Shown: positions 36,028 to 44,475, counted from the first letter of the stretch. The stretch is DNA of 64,000 nucleotides from JAICSD01 sp963836665 (GCA_963836665.1 CAWIKL010000004.1:248001-312000); one strand, 5' to 3'. A program made the numbers and translations. Notes: generated by a model not told the origin, from the sequence alone.

Positions 36028-36612
36028 GCGCGAGTAAGGCTGCGGGGAGTCCGAGGGGCGAATCTTGCTGGTAGGACGATGCGAGCGAGCGCAGCGAGTC
36101 GAGCCAGACGAACGGAGCGAGCCGGCGCAGCGGCGCGCGAGTGAGGCTGCAGGGGAGTCCGAGGGGCGAATCTTGCTGGTAGGACGATGCGAGCGAGCGC
36201 AGCGAGTCGAGCCAGACGAACGGAGCGAGCCGGCGCAGCGGCGCGCGAGTGAGATTGTGGAGGAGTCCGAGGGGGCGATCCTGCTGGTAGGACGATGCGA
36301 GCGAGCGCAGCGAGTCGAGCCAGACGAACGGAGCGAGCCGGCGCAGCGGCGCGCGAGTGAGATTGTAGGAGGAGTCCGAGGGGGCGATCCTGCTGGTAGG
36401 ACGATGCGAGCGAGCGCAGCGAGTCGAGCCAGACGAACGGAGCGAGCCGGCGCAGCGGCGCGCGAGTGAGATTGTGGAGGAGTCCGAGGGGGCGATCCTG
36501 CTGGTAGGACGATGCGAGCGAGCGCAGCGAGTCGAGCCAGACGAACGGAGCGAGCCGGCGCAGCGGCTCGCGAGTGAGGCTGCAGGGGAGTCCGAGGGGC
36601 GACGCCCCTCGG
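36028..36612. repeat. Tandem array of 107-109-bp units between gpsA and ftsY
   Basis: Five full units (starts near 36028, 36135, 36243, 36351, 36460) and a partial sixth (36568). Each has GCGCGAGTGAG, AGTCCGAGGGG, TGCTGGTAGGACGATGCGAG, CGAGCGCAGCGAGTCGAGCC and AGACGAACGGAGCGAGCCGG. The unit contains short internal palindromes such as GCGAGCGCAGCGAG and CTCG-rich stretches. Copies differ by a few substitutions and 1-2-base indels, so frames change from copy to copy and no protein is likely. It ends just before the ftsY ATG. This is the content of the 594-base gene-free stretch. Confidence 0.93.
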
Positions 36613-36616
36613 ATAA

Positions 36617-37543
36617 ATGATGGGTTTCTTCGACAAGATCAAGGCGTCCCTGGCGCGGACGAAAGAACAGTTCGTCGAGCGGTTCGACGACATCCTCGGG
36701 CGTGCCGAGACTGCGGAACGGCGCAGCCGCCCGATCGACGTCGAGACGCTCGAGGCGCTGGAGGAAGCGCTGATCTCCGCCGACGTCGGCGTCGCCGCCG
36801 CCGATCAGATCGTCAGCGCCGTGCGCGAGCGCCGCACCAAAGGCGGGTCGCTGCGCGATCTCGTCAAGCAGGAGATCCTGGCGATTCTCCACGCCGCCGA
36901 GACGCCCGCCCCCAACGGATCGACGCCGCACGTGACGCTTGTCGTCGGCGTCAACGGCACTGGCAAGACGACGACGGTCGGCAAGCTGGCGCGGGTGATT
37001 AAGGACGGAGGACGGACGCCGCTCATCTGCGCGGCCGATACGTTCCGCGCGGCCGCTGTCGAGCAGCTGCAGGTGTGGGCGACGCGCGCCGGTGTGGATT
37101 TCATCCGGGCGCAGGCGGGCTCCGATCCTGCCGCCGTCGTCTTCGACGCCATCGCCGCCGGCAAGGCGCGCGGCCGCGACGTGATCCTCGTCGACACGGC
37201 CGGCCGCCTGCACACGCGCGTCAACCTGATGGGCGAGCTCGACAAGATCCGGCGCATCGCCGCGCGCGAAGTGCCGGGCGCGCCGCACGAAGTGCTGCTC
37301 GTCCTCGACGCGACCGTCGGGCAGAACGGTCTGAACCAGGCCCGCGAGTTCATGGGCGTCGCCGGCGTCAACGGCATCGTCCTGACCAAGCTCGACGGGA
37401 CCGCCAAGGGAGGCATCGCCGTCGCCATCGCGCACGACCTCAAGCTGCCAATCCGCTACGTCGGCGTCGGCGAAGGGATCGACGACCTGATCCCGTTCTC
37501 GCCCGAGGACTACGTCAACGCGCTCTTCGAAGAGAAGTGGTAG
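36617..37543 (+). CDS. ftsY: Signal recognition particle receptor FtsY
   Basis: A 308-residue GTPase that receives SRP-ribosome complexes at the membrane. It has the N domain (about 1-90), G1 (VVGVNGTGKTTTVGKLA), the ADTFRAAAVEQL insertion motif, G3 (LVDTAGRLHTRVNLM) and G4 (LTKLDGTAKGG), ending with GVGEGIDDLIPFSPEDYVNALF. The acidic A domain of E. coli FtsY is absent, as in many bacteria. ATG 36617 and 36620 are both possible. The leader is replaced by the repeat array. Confidence 0.95.
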   Translation: MMGFFDKIKASLARTKEQFVERFDDILGRAETAERRSRPIDVETLEALEEALISADVGVAAADQIVSAVRERRTKGGSLRDLVKQEILAILHAAETPAPNGSTPHVTLVVGVNGTGKTTTVGKLARVIKDGGRTPLICAADTFRAAAVEQLQVWATRAGVDFIRAQAGSDPAAVVFDAIAAGKARGRDVILVDTAGRLHTRVNLMGELDKIRRIAAREVPGAPHEVLLVLDATVGQNGLNQAREFMGVAGVNGIVLTKLDGTAKGGIAVAIAHDLKLPIRYVGVGEGIDDLIPFSPEDYVNALFEEKW

Positions 37544-37690
37544 CGGATTGCAGATTGGAGAGTGCAGAGTGGCGATTGACGGATTGAGGATTGGAGATTG
37601 GCGATTGGGTCAATCGCCAATCTCCATTTCAATCTCCAATCGGCAATCGCCAATCCGTCAATCGGCACTCTGCACTCTGCAGTCGCCAAT
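37544..37690. repeat. Long imperfect inverted repeat between ftsY and ribD
   Basis: The left arm (37544-37608), rich in GGATTG/GGAGATTGGCGATTG units, is mirrored by a right arm (37611-37690) of CAATCGCCAATCTCC and CAATCCGTCAATCGG units around the centre GGT. About 17 inner base pairs are near perfect, and the flanks (AGAGTGCAGAGT / ACTCTGCACTCTGC) also pair. The whole gap forms one extended hairpin with internal loops. No FMN-riboswitch-like sequence was recognised before ribD. Confidence 0.75.
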
Positions 37691-37701
37691 TCTCGTCGCC
37701 C

Positions 37702-38460
37702 ATGAATGACGACAACCACTTCATGCGCAAAGCCCTGGCGCTTGCGGAGCGCGGGCGGGGGACGACCAGCCCCAACCCGCTTGTCGGCGCGCTCGTCGTC
37801 GACCCTGGTGGCGTGATTGTGGGGCGCGGCGCCCATCGAGTCGCGGGCGGGCCGCACGCCGAGGTCTTCGCCCTCGAAGAGGCCGGAGCGCGCGCGCGGG
37901 GTGCCACGTTGTATTGCACGCTCGAGCCCTGCTCGCATACCGGTCGCACCGGCCCGTGCGCGCCGCTTGTGACCGCGGCCGGCATCGCGCGCGCGGTCGT
38001 CGCGATCGAGGATCCGAATCCGCTCGTCAGTGGCGCGGGATTGCGCTACCTGCGCGAGCACGGCCTCGCGATCGAGGTCGGCATCGAGCGCGCACGTGCG
38101 GCCGAACAGAATGCCGTCTTTTTCACCAACATCCGGCAGCGCCGGCCATACGTGATTCTCAAGGCCGCGCTCAGCGCCGACGGCAAGATCGCCGCCGCGG
38201 CGGGCGAGCGCACCTACCTGACCGGCCCGGAGGCAAACCGCCGAGTCCACCGGCAGCGCGCCGAAGTCGACGCGATCGGCGTCGGCTCGGGAACGATCCT
38301 CGCCGACGACCCGTTGTTGACGCCGCGCGGCGCGTATCGCGCCCGGATGTTGACTCGAGTCATCTTCGATCGCCGCCTGCGCACCCCGCCGACGGCCCGG
38401 GTGTTTTCGACGCTGGCTGTCGGACCCGTAATCGTGCTCAGTACCCGAAGTCATATGTGA
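37702..38460 (+). CDS. ribD: Riboflavin biosynthesis protein RibD, deaminase domain and start of reductase (5' part)
   Basis: This 252-residue part holds the complete Zn-dependent deaminase (FMRKALALAERGRGTTSPNP, GGPHAEVFALEEAG, LYCTLEPCSHTGRTGPC) and the first half of the reductase (VILKAALSADGKIAAAAGE, VHRQRAEVDAIGVGSGTILA, PLLTPR). It then ends at TGA 38458-38460 after LSTRSHM, where homologues continue. The rest of the reductase is encoded by 38477..38791 in another frame, which reads through without stops from just upstream (CDDKSARVTELTNAGARV). A single-base indel near 38440-38460 accounts for the break. The start ATG at 37702 gives the normal N-terminus. Confidence 0.88.
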   Translation: MNDDNHFMRKALALAERGRGTTSPNPLVGALVVDPGGVIVGRGAHRVAGGPHAEVFALEEAGARARGATLYCTLEPCSHTGRTGPCAPLVTAAGIARAVVAIEDPNPLVSGAGLRYLREHGLAIEVGIERARAAEQNAVFFTNIRQRRPYVILKAALSADGKIAAAAGERTYLTGPEANRRVHRQRAEVDAIGVGSGTILADDPLLTPRGAYRARMLTRVIFDRRLRTPPTARVFSTLAVGPVIVLSTRSHM

Positions 38461-38476
38461 CGATAAGAGTGCCAGA

Positions 38477-38791
38477 GTGACGGAGCTGACCAACGCCGGT
38501 GCCCGGGTACTCGCTCTGCCGGAGCCGGATCTGGTGGCGGGACTTCGTGCATTGAACCAATACGGAGTCTCGTCAATCGTGATCGAGGGTGGGGCCGCGC
38601 TGCATCGTGCCGCGCTCGATGCGAACGCGGTCGACGCGATCGACTTGTATATTGCGCCGCCGCTGCTGGGGCCCGACGCGGTTGGCTGGATTGGCGGCGG
38701 CCGCTTGTCATGGGAGGCCCTCCAGAATCGCCGCGCGAGCTGGCTGGGCGACGTGATGCTGGTGGAAGGCTATGTTCACGGGACTGGTTGA
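38477..38791 (+). CDS. ribD: RibD reductase domain, C-terminal part in a shifted frame
   Basis: A 104-residue continuation of RibD: LTNAGARVLALPEPDLVAGL, YGVSSIVIEGGAALHRAALD (the IEGG motif of the reductase), DAIDLYIAPPLLGPDAVGW and WLGDVMLVEGYVHG. As a separate protein it would lack the NADPH-binding half. In the intact family it reduces the ribosyl side chain after deamination. Its frame is +1 relative to the 5' part. It overlaps ribE by 20 bases. Confidence 0.8.
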   Translation: MTELTNAGARVLALPEPDLVAGLRALNQYGVSSIVIEGGAALHRAALDANAVDAIDLYIAPPLLGPDAVGWIGGGRLSWEALQNRRASWLGDVMLVEGYVHGTG

Positions 38792-39374
38792 AGCGGTCGG
38801 CGAGGTCGCCGAAGTCAAGCCGACTGCCTCGGGGATCCGCTTGCGTCTGGCCACGGAGCTGTCGGGACAGCTCGCGCCCGGGGACTCGCTGGCGGTCAAC
38901 GGCGTCTGTTTAACTGTGGTGTCAGCCGACGCCGGCGGCGTGAACATGGACGTCTCGCCGGAAACGTTACGGGTGACCACGCTGGCGGCGTGGAAGCGGG
39001 GCACGCCGGTCAACCTCGAGCGTCCGATGCGTGCCGACGCGCGTTTTGGCGGGCATTTCGTCCAGGGGCACGTCGATGCGACCGGCACGATCGAAGACCT
39101 GCGCCAGGACGGCGATTCGTGGTGGCTGACCATCAAGTTCCCGCCGTCGCTCGGCGCGCAGATCGTGCGTAAGGGCTCGGTCGCCATCGACGGCATCAGC
39201 CTGACGGTCGCCGGTGTCGACGATCGGCGCCTCGACGTGCAGATCATCCCCTACACGTGGGAACATACGAACCTGAAGTCACTCAAGGTGCACGACACGG
39301 TCAACCTCGAGTGCGACATGATCGGCAAGTACGTCCTCCGGGCCATGGAGACGCTGAAAGACGGGAAGAAGTGA
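38772..39374 (+). CDS. ribE: Riboflavin synthase, alpha subunit
   Basis: A 200-residue enzyme converting two 6,7-dimethyl-8-ribityllumazines to riboflavin. Two lumazine-binding repeats are present: MFTGLVEAVGEV ... NGVCLTVV with MDVSPETLRVTTL, and GGHFVQGHVDATGTI ... IDGISLTVAGVDD with IIPYTWEHTNL. The length is standard. The start lies in the end of ribD and the stop overlaps ribBA (GTGA), so translation is coupled through the operon. A ribH (lumazine synthase) gene was not found within the window. Confidence 0.95.
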   Translation: MFTGLVEAVGEVAEVKPTASGIRLRLATELSGQLAPGDSLAVNGVCLTVVSADAGGVNMDVSPETLRVTTLAAWKRGTPVNLERPMRADARFGGHFVQGHVDATGTIEDLRQDGDSWWLTIKFPPSLGAQIVRKGSVAIDGISLTVAGVDDRRLDVQIIPYTWEHTNLKSLKVHDTVNLECDMIGKYVLRAMETLKDGKK

Positions 39375-40597
39375 AGAAGCGCAGCCGGGAAAAGAATCCG
39401 TTCGCCTCCATCGAGCAGGCCGTCGCCGCCATCCGCGACGGCCACATGATCATCGTCGTCGACGACGAGGATCGGGAAAACGAAGGGGACCTGACGATCG
39501 CCGCGGAGAAAGTGACACCCGAGGTCATCAACTTCATGGCGCGCTACGGGCGCGGCCAGATCTGCCTGTCGATGGAAGGCAAGCGTCTGGACGAGCTCGA
39601 TCTCCCGCTGGCGGTGACCGACAATTCGACGCCGTTCGGCACGGCGTTCTGCGTCCCGATCGACGCCAAGCAGCACGTCACGACCGGCATTTCTGCCGCC
39701 GACCGGGCGGCGACGATTCTCGCGGCCATCGATCCGCGGACGCGGCCGTCGGACCTCGCGCGCCCCGGCCACGTCTCGCCGTTGCGCGCCAGGGACGGCG
39801 GTGTCCTCGTCCGCACCGGCCAGACCGAAGCGGCAGTCGACCTGTCCCGCATCGCCGGGTTGTATCCGGCCGGCGTGATCTGCGAAATCATGAACGAAGA
39901 CGGCACGATGGCACGCGTGCCCGAGCTCGCCAGGTTCGCCAGGAAGCACAAGCTTCCGATGATCACGATCGCGGACCTGATCAAGTACCGCATGAGGACG
40001 GAGACGCTCGTGCACCGCGTCGCCTCGGCCAAGCTGCCAACGGAGTACGGCGAGTTCCGCGCCGTCGCCTTCGACGGCGGCATCGACGGCGAGACGCACG
40101 TCGCGCTGGTCAAAGGGGAGATCGGCGATGGGGAGAACGTCCTCGTGCGCGTGCACTCGCGCTGCCTGACCGGCGACGTCTTCCACTCGATGCGCTGCGA
40201 CTGCGGCCCGCAGCTGAACGCGGCGATGTCGCGCATCGAGCAGGAAGGGCGGGGCGTGATTCTGTATCTGAATCAGGAAGGACGCGGCATCGGCCTCGCC
40301 AACAAGATCCGCGCCTACGAGCTCCAGGAGCAGGGGCTCGACACTGTCGAGGCGAACGAGCGGCTCGGCTTCAAGGCGGACCAGCGCGACTACGGCATCG
40401 GCGTCCAGATCCTCAAGGATCTCGGCGTCTGCTCCATGCGGCTCCTCTCGAACAACCCCCGCAAACTGGTCGGCCTCGAAGGCTACGGGCTGTCGGTCGC
40501 CGAGTGGCTGCCGCTCGAGATCCCGGCGTCTGAGACGACGCTGCGCTACCTGAAGACCAAGAAGGACAAGCTCGGGCACCGCCTCAAAGGCGTGTAG
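39371..40597 (+). CDS. ribBA: Bifunctional DHBP synthase / GTP cyclohydrolase II
   Basis: A 408-residue fusion. The N-terminal RibB domain (about 15-215) has IIVVDDEDRENEGDLTIAAE, PLAVTDNSTPFGTAF and RPGHVSPLRARDGGVL. The C-terminal RibA domain (about 220-400) has the Zn ligands in SRCLTGDVFHSMRCDCG and the catalytic EGRGVILYLNQEGRGIGL. It supplies both precursors of riboflavin from ribulose 5-phosphate and GTP. The start is GTG 39371, overlapping the ribE stop. It is the last gene of the rib operon and converges on cysH across a repeat region. Confidence 0.95.
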   Translation: MKKRSREKNPFASIEQAVAAIRDGHMIIVVDDEDRENEGDLTIAAEKVTPEVINFMARYGRGQICLSMEGKRLDELDLPLAVTDNSTPFGTAFCVPIDAKQHVTTGISAADRAATILAAIDPRTRPSDLARPGHVSPLRARDGGVLVRTGQTEAAVDLSRIAGLYPAGVICEIMNEDGTMARVPELARFARKHKLPMITIADLIKYRMRTETLVHRVASAKLPTEYGEFRAVAFDGGIDGETHVALVKGEIGDGENVLVRVHSRCLTGDVFHSMRCDCGPQLNAAMSRIEQEGRGVILYLNQEGRGIGLANKIRAYELQEQGLDTVEANERLGFKADQRDYGIGVQILKDLGVCSMRLLSNNPRKLVGLEGYGLSVAEWLPLEIPASETTLRYLKTKKDKLGHRLKGV

Positions 40598-40621
40598 TCG
40601 GTGCCGCCAAGATGCCCCCCG

Positions 40622-40760
40622 GATGATCCGCGTTTCCCCCGCGTGATCCGCGGCCCTCCCCCAGCATGATCCGCGTTTCCGTCCGCGTGATCCGCGGCCC
40701 TGTTTCTTTCGTCCCGTGATCCGCGGCCCTGTATCTTCCCGTCCGTGTGATCCGCGGCCC
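40622..40760. repeat. GTGATCCGCGGCCC repeats between ribBA and cysH
   Basis: Six copies of TGATCCGCG in two flavours, GTGATCCGCGGCCC (four times) and ATGATCCGCGTTTCC (twice), separated by variable pyrimidine-rich spacers. It lies just beyond the cysH stop on the convergent side. The core TCCGCGGC is partly palindromic. No gene is visible in the 168-base gap. Confidence 0.85.
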
Positions 40761-40765
40761 GGTTT

Positions 40766-41404
40766 CTACCCGATCGGTTGTATATGTATCCCGCACTCGA
40801 GTTTCTGGCCGCCCCAGCGTCCCGAACGCTCGTTGCCGGTATCGACCGGCAGCGTGGTGCAGGGTTCGCAGCCAACACTGGTATAGCCCGCCTCGTAGAG
40901 CGGCAGCAGCGGGATGCCGTGGCGTTTCGCGTAATGCCAGACCTCTTTCGTCGTCCAGCGGGCGAGTGGACTGACCTTGCGTAGCGTTGCACCCGCCGCC
41001 AGGGTGAACGGCTCCACTTCTTCGAGCCCCGCGCGCGACGGCGACTGGTCGCGGCGCAGGCCCGTGAACCACGTGTCGTGGGAGGCGAGCGCCGCGAAGA
41101 GCGGTTCGACCTTGTGGCGCGCGCAGCAGGCCTGCGTATCCTCGCGCCAGAGCCCCGGCGCCGGCTCCGTGGCGCGCAGAGTGACCAGGTTGAGGTCCCA
41201 CGCCGCTGCGATCTCGTCGCGGTAACGAAGCGTCGCCTCGAAATGATGGACGGTATCGAGGAACAGGACCGGGATGCGCGGACGCACCTCGCGCAGCATG
41301 TGCACGAGCACGACGCATTCCGCCTGGAAGCTCGCCGTGACGCACGGCGCGGCCGCCCGATCGGCTTCCGCGGCGACCAGTGCGAGCGTGGCATCGACGT
41401 TCAT
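40766..41404 (-). CDS. cysH: Assimilatory adenylyl-sulfate (APS) reductase
   Basis: A 212-residue enzyme reducing activated sulfate to sulfite. ASFQAECVVLVHMLREV and FLDTVHHF belong to the PP-loop fold. The paired-cysteine motifs CCARHKVEPL (about residue 100) and GCEPCTT (about 178) are those of [4Fe-4S] reductases that act on APS rather than PAPS. The catalytic ECGIH is near the C-terminus. The use of APS fits the absence of a CysC kinase in this operon. It starts on the cysN stop (ATGA) and is the last gene of the operon. Confidence 0.9.
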   Translation of the reverse strand: MNVDATLALVAAEADRAAAPCVTASFQAECVVLVHMLREVRPRIPVLFLDTVHHFEATLRYRDEIAAAWDLNLVTLRATEPAPGLWREDTQACCARHKVEPLFAALASHDTWFTGLRRDQSPSRAGLEEVEPFTLAAGATLRKVSPLARWTTKEVWHYAKRHGIPLLPLYEAGYTSVGCEPCTTLPVDTGNERSGRWGGQKLECGIHIQPIG

Positions 41405-42699
41405 ACCAGGACCTCCTCGAGCACCGCACGGACCGCCGCGATCGCGTCATCCTCCGATGCCGCTTGACGGGCGGCGGCGGCGAGCCGCTCGGCCGTACCC
41501 GCGCTGACGCCCGCTCCCTGTTCGTGCAGCGCCGCGACGATCATGCCGGCGCCCGCGGTGAAATTGGTTGCCGGATCGATCAGGATGAAACTGCCGGTCG
41601 TCCGGTTGGCGGCATAAGGCTCGAAGACCAGCGGCCGCCCCGTCGTCACAGTGACGACGCCGATCTGATTGAGGGCCAGCGACGTGTCGGCCTCCGCGGT
41701 CACCGTCCGCGTTCCGTGTTTCAGGACGTAGGGACGGCCGCGCTGCAGCGGACGTTCGTCCATCCACACGATATTGGCGCTGAAACGGCGTCCGACGTGC
41801 GGGGCGCCCTCCGCGATCGTGTCGCCGCGGCTGATGTCGATGTCGTCGGCGAGCACCAGCGTCACCGACTGCGGCGCTGCCGCGCTCTTCAGGTCGCCCT
41901 CCCAGGTCACGATGCGTGCGATGTGCGTCGTGCGCCCCGATGGCCACACGCCGACCTCGTCGCCGACGCTGACCCGCCCCGACGCGATCTGTCCGGCGTA
42001 GCCGCGGAACGTGTGGTCGGGCCGGACGACCAGCTGGACAGGGAAGCGGAACGGCGCCGCCGCGTCGCTGCGGCCGGCTTCTGCGGCCTCGAGAAACGGC
42101 AGCAGTGCCGGCCCGTCGTACCACGGCGTGCGCGCACTGCCGGCGATCACGTTGTCGCCGTCGAGGGCGCTGATCGGGATCGGTTGCACCCGCGCGCCGT
42201 CGAGCACCTCCGGGAGGCTGGCGTGAATGTCGGCGAAGACACGCTCGTCGAAACCGACCAGGTCCATCTTGTTCACCGCGACCACGAACGTCGAGATGCC
42301 GAGGAGGCGCGCGATGCGGGCGTGACGTTCGGTCTGCGGCCGGACGCCCTGGCAGGCGTCGACGAGCAGGACAGCGACATCGGCGGTCGACGCCCCGGTA
42401 GCCATGTTGCGCGTGTACTGCTCGTGTCCCGGCGTGTCGGCCAGGATGAAGCTGCGCCGGGCCGTTGCGAAATAGCGATACGCGACGTCGATGGTGATGC
42501 CCTGTTCGCGCTCGGCGCGGAGGCCGTCGGTGAACAGCGAAAAGTCCAGCGGACCGGCGCTGCGGTTGCGCGACGCGGCCCGCACCGATGTGACCTGGTC
42601 CTCGTAGACGCTCCGCGAATCGTAGAGCAGCCGTCCGATCAGCGTGCTCTTGCCGTCGTCGACGCTTCCCGCGGTACAAATGCGGAGGAGTCCGGACAT
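41401..42699 (-). CDS. cysN: Sulfate adenylyltransferase, large GTPase subunit CysN
   Basis: A 432-residue GTPase that activates the CysD sulfurylase. G1 TAGSVDDGKSTLIGRLLYDS, EREQGITIDVAYRYF, G3 DTPGHEQYTRNMATGAS and G4 NKMDLVGF are intact, followed by two EF-Tu-like beta domains. It is somewhat shorter than E. coli CysN (475) and has no fused APS kinase. The start ATG at 42699 gives the conserved N-terminus (MSGLLRICTAGSVDDG) and shares one base with the cysD stop (TGATG); the longer open frame upstream is a shadow of cysD. Confidence 0.94.
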   Translation of the reverse strand: MSGLLRICTAGSVDDGKSTLIGRLLYDSRSVYEDQVTSVRAASRNRSAGPLDFSLFTDGLRAEREQGITIDVAYRYFATARRSFILADTPGHEQYTRNMATGASTADVAVLLVDACQGVRPQTERHARIARLLGISTFVVAVNKMDLVGFDERVFADIHASLPEVLDGARVQPIPISALDGDNVIAGSARTPWYDGPALLPFLEAAEAGRSDAAAPFRFPVQLVVRPDHTFRGYAGQIASGRVSVGDEVGVWPSGRTTHIARIVTWEGDLKSAAAPQSVTLVLADDIDISRGDTIAEGAPHVGRRFSANIVWMDERPLQRGRPYVLKHGTRTVTAEADTSLALNQIGVVTVTTGRPLVFEPYAANRTTGSFILIDPATNFTAGAGMIVAALHEQGAGVSAGTAERLAAAARQAASEDDAIAAVRAVLEEVLV

Positions 42700-43595
42700 C
42701 AGAAGTAGCCCTCGCGTTTCTTCATTTCCATGGAGCCGTCCTGGTCGTGATCGATGATGCGCAGCTGCCGCTCCGACTGGCGGACCGCGACCAGCTCGTC
42801 GATGATCTCGGGAACCGTGGTCGCGGTCGATCGGATCGCGCCGGTGCAGGGAGAACAGCCGAGCGAGCGCATGCGGCAGACGACGCGCTGGGTTCGCTCG
42901 CCGGGGAGCAGCGGCACGAACGGCTGCTCGGGGACGATCAGGCTCTCGCCGCGGACGAGGACGTCGCGCTCCTGCGCGAAGTAGAGCGGGACGACGGGAA
43001 TGCGCTCGGCCTCGATGTAGTGCCACACGTCGAGTTCCGTCCAGTTCGACAGCGGGAACACGCGCACGCTCTCCCCCGGATTGAGGCGGCTGTTGAGCAG
43101 GCGCCACAGTTCCGGCCGCTGCCGCTTGGGGTCCCACTGCCCGAGCGGGTCGCGCAGCGAGAAGACGCGCTCCTTGGCGCGCGCGCGTTCCTCGTCGCGT
43201 CGCGCGCCGCCGAACGCCGCGTCGAATCCGCCGGCCTGCAGCGCGTCGAGCAGCGCCCTCGTCTTGAGCAGCGCGCAGCACCGCTGTGTGCCGACGGCGA
43301 ACGGCTGTGTGCCCTGCGCGATCGCCTCCGTGTTGGTGTGCACGATCAGCCGTGCCCCGACCGCCACCGCCTGGTGATCGCGGAACTCGATCATCTCGCG
43401 GAACTTGTAGGTCGTGTCGATGTGCAGGAGCGGGAAGGGGATCGGCGCGGGATAGAACGCCTTCTGCGCCAGGCGCAGCAGCACTGACGAGTCCTTGCCG
43501 ATCGAGTACAGCATCACCGGCCGCGCGAATTCGGCGGCAACCTCGCGCATGATGTGGATGCTGTCGGCTTCGAGCGCGCGCAACTGGCTCGACAT
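42699..43595 (-). CDS. cysD: Sulfate adenylyltransferase, small subunit CysD
   Basis: A 298-residue PP-loop enzyme making APS from ATP and sulfate with CysN. Motifs: LEADSIHIMREVAAEFARP, MLYSIGKDSSVLLRLAQKAF (PP-loop SxGKDSS), FAVGTQRCCALLKT, DAAFGGARRDEERARAKER, NWTELDVWHYIEAE and MRSLGCSPCTGAI. The length is standard. The start at 43595 overlaps the tauE-like stop by one base (TGATG), so it is translated by coupling. Confidence 0.96.
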   Translation of the reverse strand: MSSQLRALEADSIHIMREVAAEFARPVMLYSIGKDSSVLLRLAQKAFYPAPIPFPLLHIDTTYKFREMIEFRDHQAVAVGARLIVHTNTEAIAQGTQPFAVGTQRCCALLKTRALLDALQAGGFDAAFGGARRDEERARAKERVFSLRDPLGQWDPKRQRPELWRLLNSRLNPGESVRVFPLSNWTELDVWHYIEAERIPVVPLYFAQERDVLVRGESLIVPEQPFVPLLPGERTQRVVCRMRSLGCSPCTGAIRSTATTVPEIIDELVAVRQSERQLRIIDHDQDGSMEMKKREGYF

Positions 43596-44473
43596 CACGC
43601 ACCTCCGTGCGACAGTGAGCGCGACAGCACGGCGGGCGGCCGCCGATGGCGCGCGAAGAAGCGGTAGAGCAGGACCGAGTCGAGGGCGGCCACGCCAACC
43701 AGGACGCCATAGGCCTCGAGACCGTCGGCGATCTGCAGGATGCGCAGCAGGGTCGAGATGCCGAAGCCGACGACCCACGCGTCGAAGCTCATACAGACGC
43801 GCCGGAACGTTTCCGCCTCGACGTGGCGGATGATCCACGCGCCAAGCGGGACACCGATGAGCAGGCTCGGCACCATTACCGGCGTCAGCGCGAGTGCCTC
43901 GCGCGTGAACAGGCCGGCGTACCAGTAGGCCGCCGCCGTCAGTGTCGCTTCAGTTACCCGGACCAGCCCGAGCGATGCGCGGAACTCTCGTTTGGCCAGC
44001 CCCTGGTTGTTCAGGAACAGCGCCAGCGGTGGGCCGGAGATCGTCGTCAGCGCGTAGAGTGCACCGACGCCGGTTCCGAGCGGGAGGCTCCAGCGCCGTT
44101 CCGAGCGGAGCGGACGGCGCACGCCGGCCGCCTGCAGCAGGATGAGCGGCAGCAGGACGGCGAACGTCCAGAGCTTCAGCCAGTCAGGCCGCACCAGCGC
44201 AACGGCGAGCGTCCCGGCGGCGACGCCAGGCACGAGGCCGAGCATCAGCGGCGTCATGCGGCGCCGGACGTCCGGCAGCGCCGCCCGGTTCACGAACAGG
44301 ACGTAGCCGTTCAGCACGAGTTCGACGAGCACCAGAGCCGGGTTCAGCAGGCGGCTGGTCGTGAACAGCAGTGCCAGTGGCACGGTGATCGACGAAAAGC
44401 CGTACCCGAGCGCGCCGTTGACGACGGCGGCGGCGAAGGTGATGACGGCGAACGATGCGAGATGCGACGGCAT
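43595..44473 (-). CDS. TauE/SafE family (TSUP) membrane permease, likely sulfate/sulfite transporter
   Basis: A 292-residue membrane protein with about eight helices (FAVITFAAAVVNGALGYGFS, LVLVELVLNGYVLFVNR, LGLVPGVAAGTLAVAL, WTFAVLLPLILLQAAG, LGTGVGALYALTTISGPPLA, VPSLLIGVPLGAWIIRH). The two-fold repeat with NGALGYG and TTISGPPLALFLNN is typical of TSUP transporters. As first gene of a cysDNH operon it probably moves sulfate or sulfite; direction and substrate are inferred from context. Translation is likely controlled: the strong Shine-Dalgarno AGGAG can pair with an upstream CTTCTCC, and a Cys-rich leader reading frame precedes it. Confidence 0.82.
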   Translation of the reverse strand: MPSHLASFAVITFAAAVVNGALGYGFSSITVPLALLFTTSRLLNPALVLVELVLNGYVLFVNRAALPDVRRRMTPLMLGLVPGVAAGTLAVALVRPDWLKLWTFAVLLPLILLQAAGVRRPLRSERRWSLPLGTGVGALYALTTISGPPLALFLNNQGLAKREFRASLGLVRVTEATLTAAAYWYAGLFTREALALTPVMVPSLLIGVPLGAWIIRHVEAETFRRVCMSFDAWVVGFGISTLLRILQIADGLEAYGVLVGVAALDSVLLYRFFARHRRPPAVLSRSLSHGGA

Positions 44474-44475
44474 GA

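Noticed and set aside
36028..36612. CRISPR array
   Set aside because: Repeats are contiguous 108-bp units with no unique spacers, and no cas genes are nearby.
36065..36693. Possible repeat proteins encoded by the 108-bp array on either strand
   Set aside because: Units vary by 1-2 bases in length, so frames are not kept from unit to unit, and no start/RBS or conserved fold is visible; treated as non-coding repeat DNA.
37544..37701. FMN riboswitch before ribD
   Set aside because: The gap is made of simple inverted repeats and shows none of the conserved FMN-aptamer segments.
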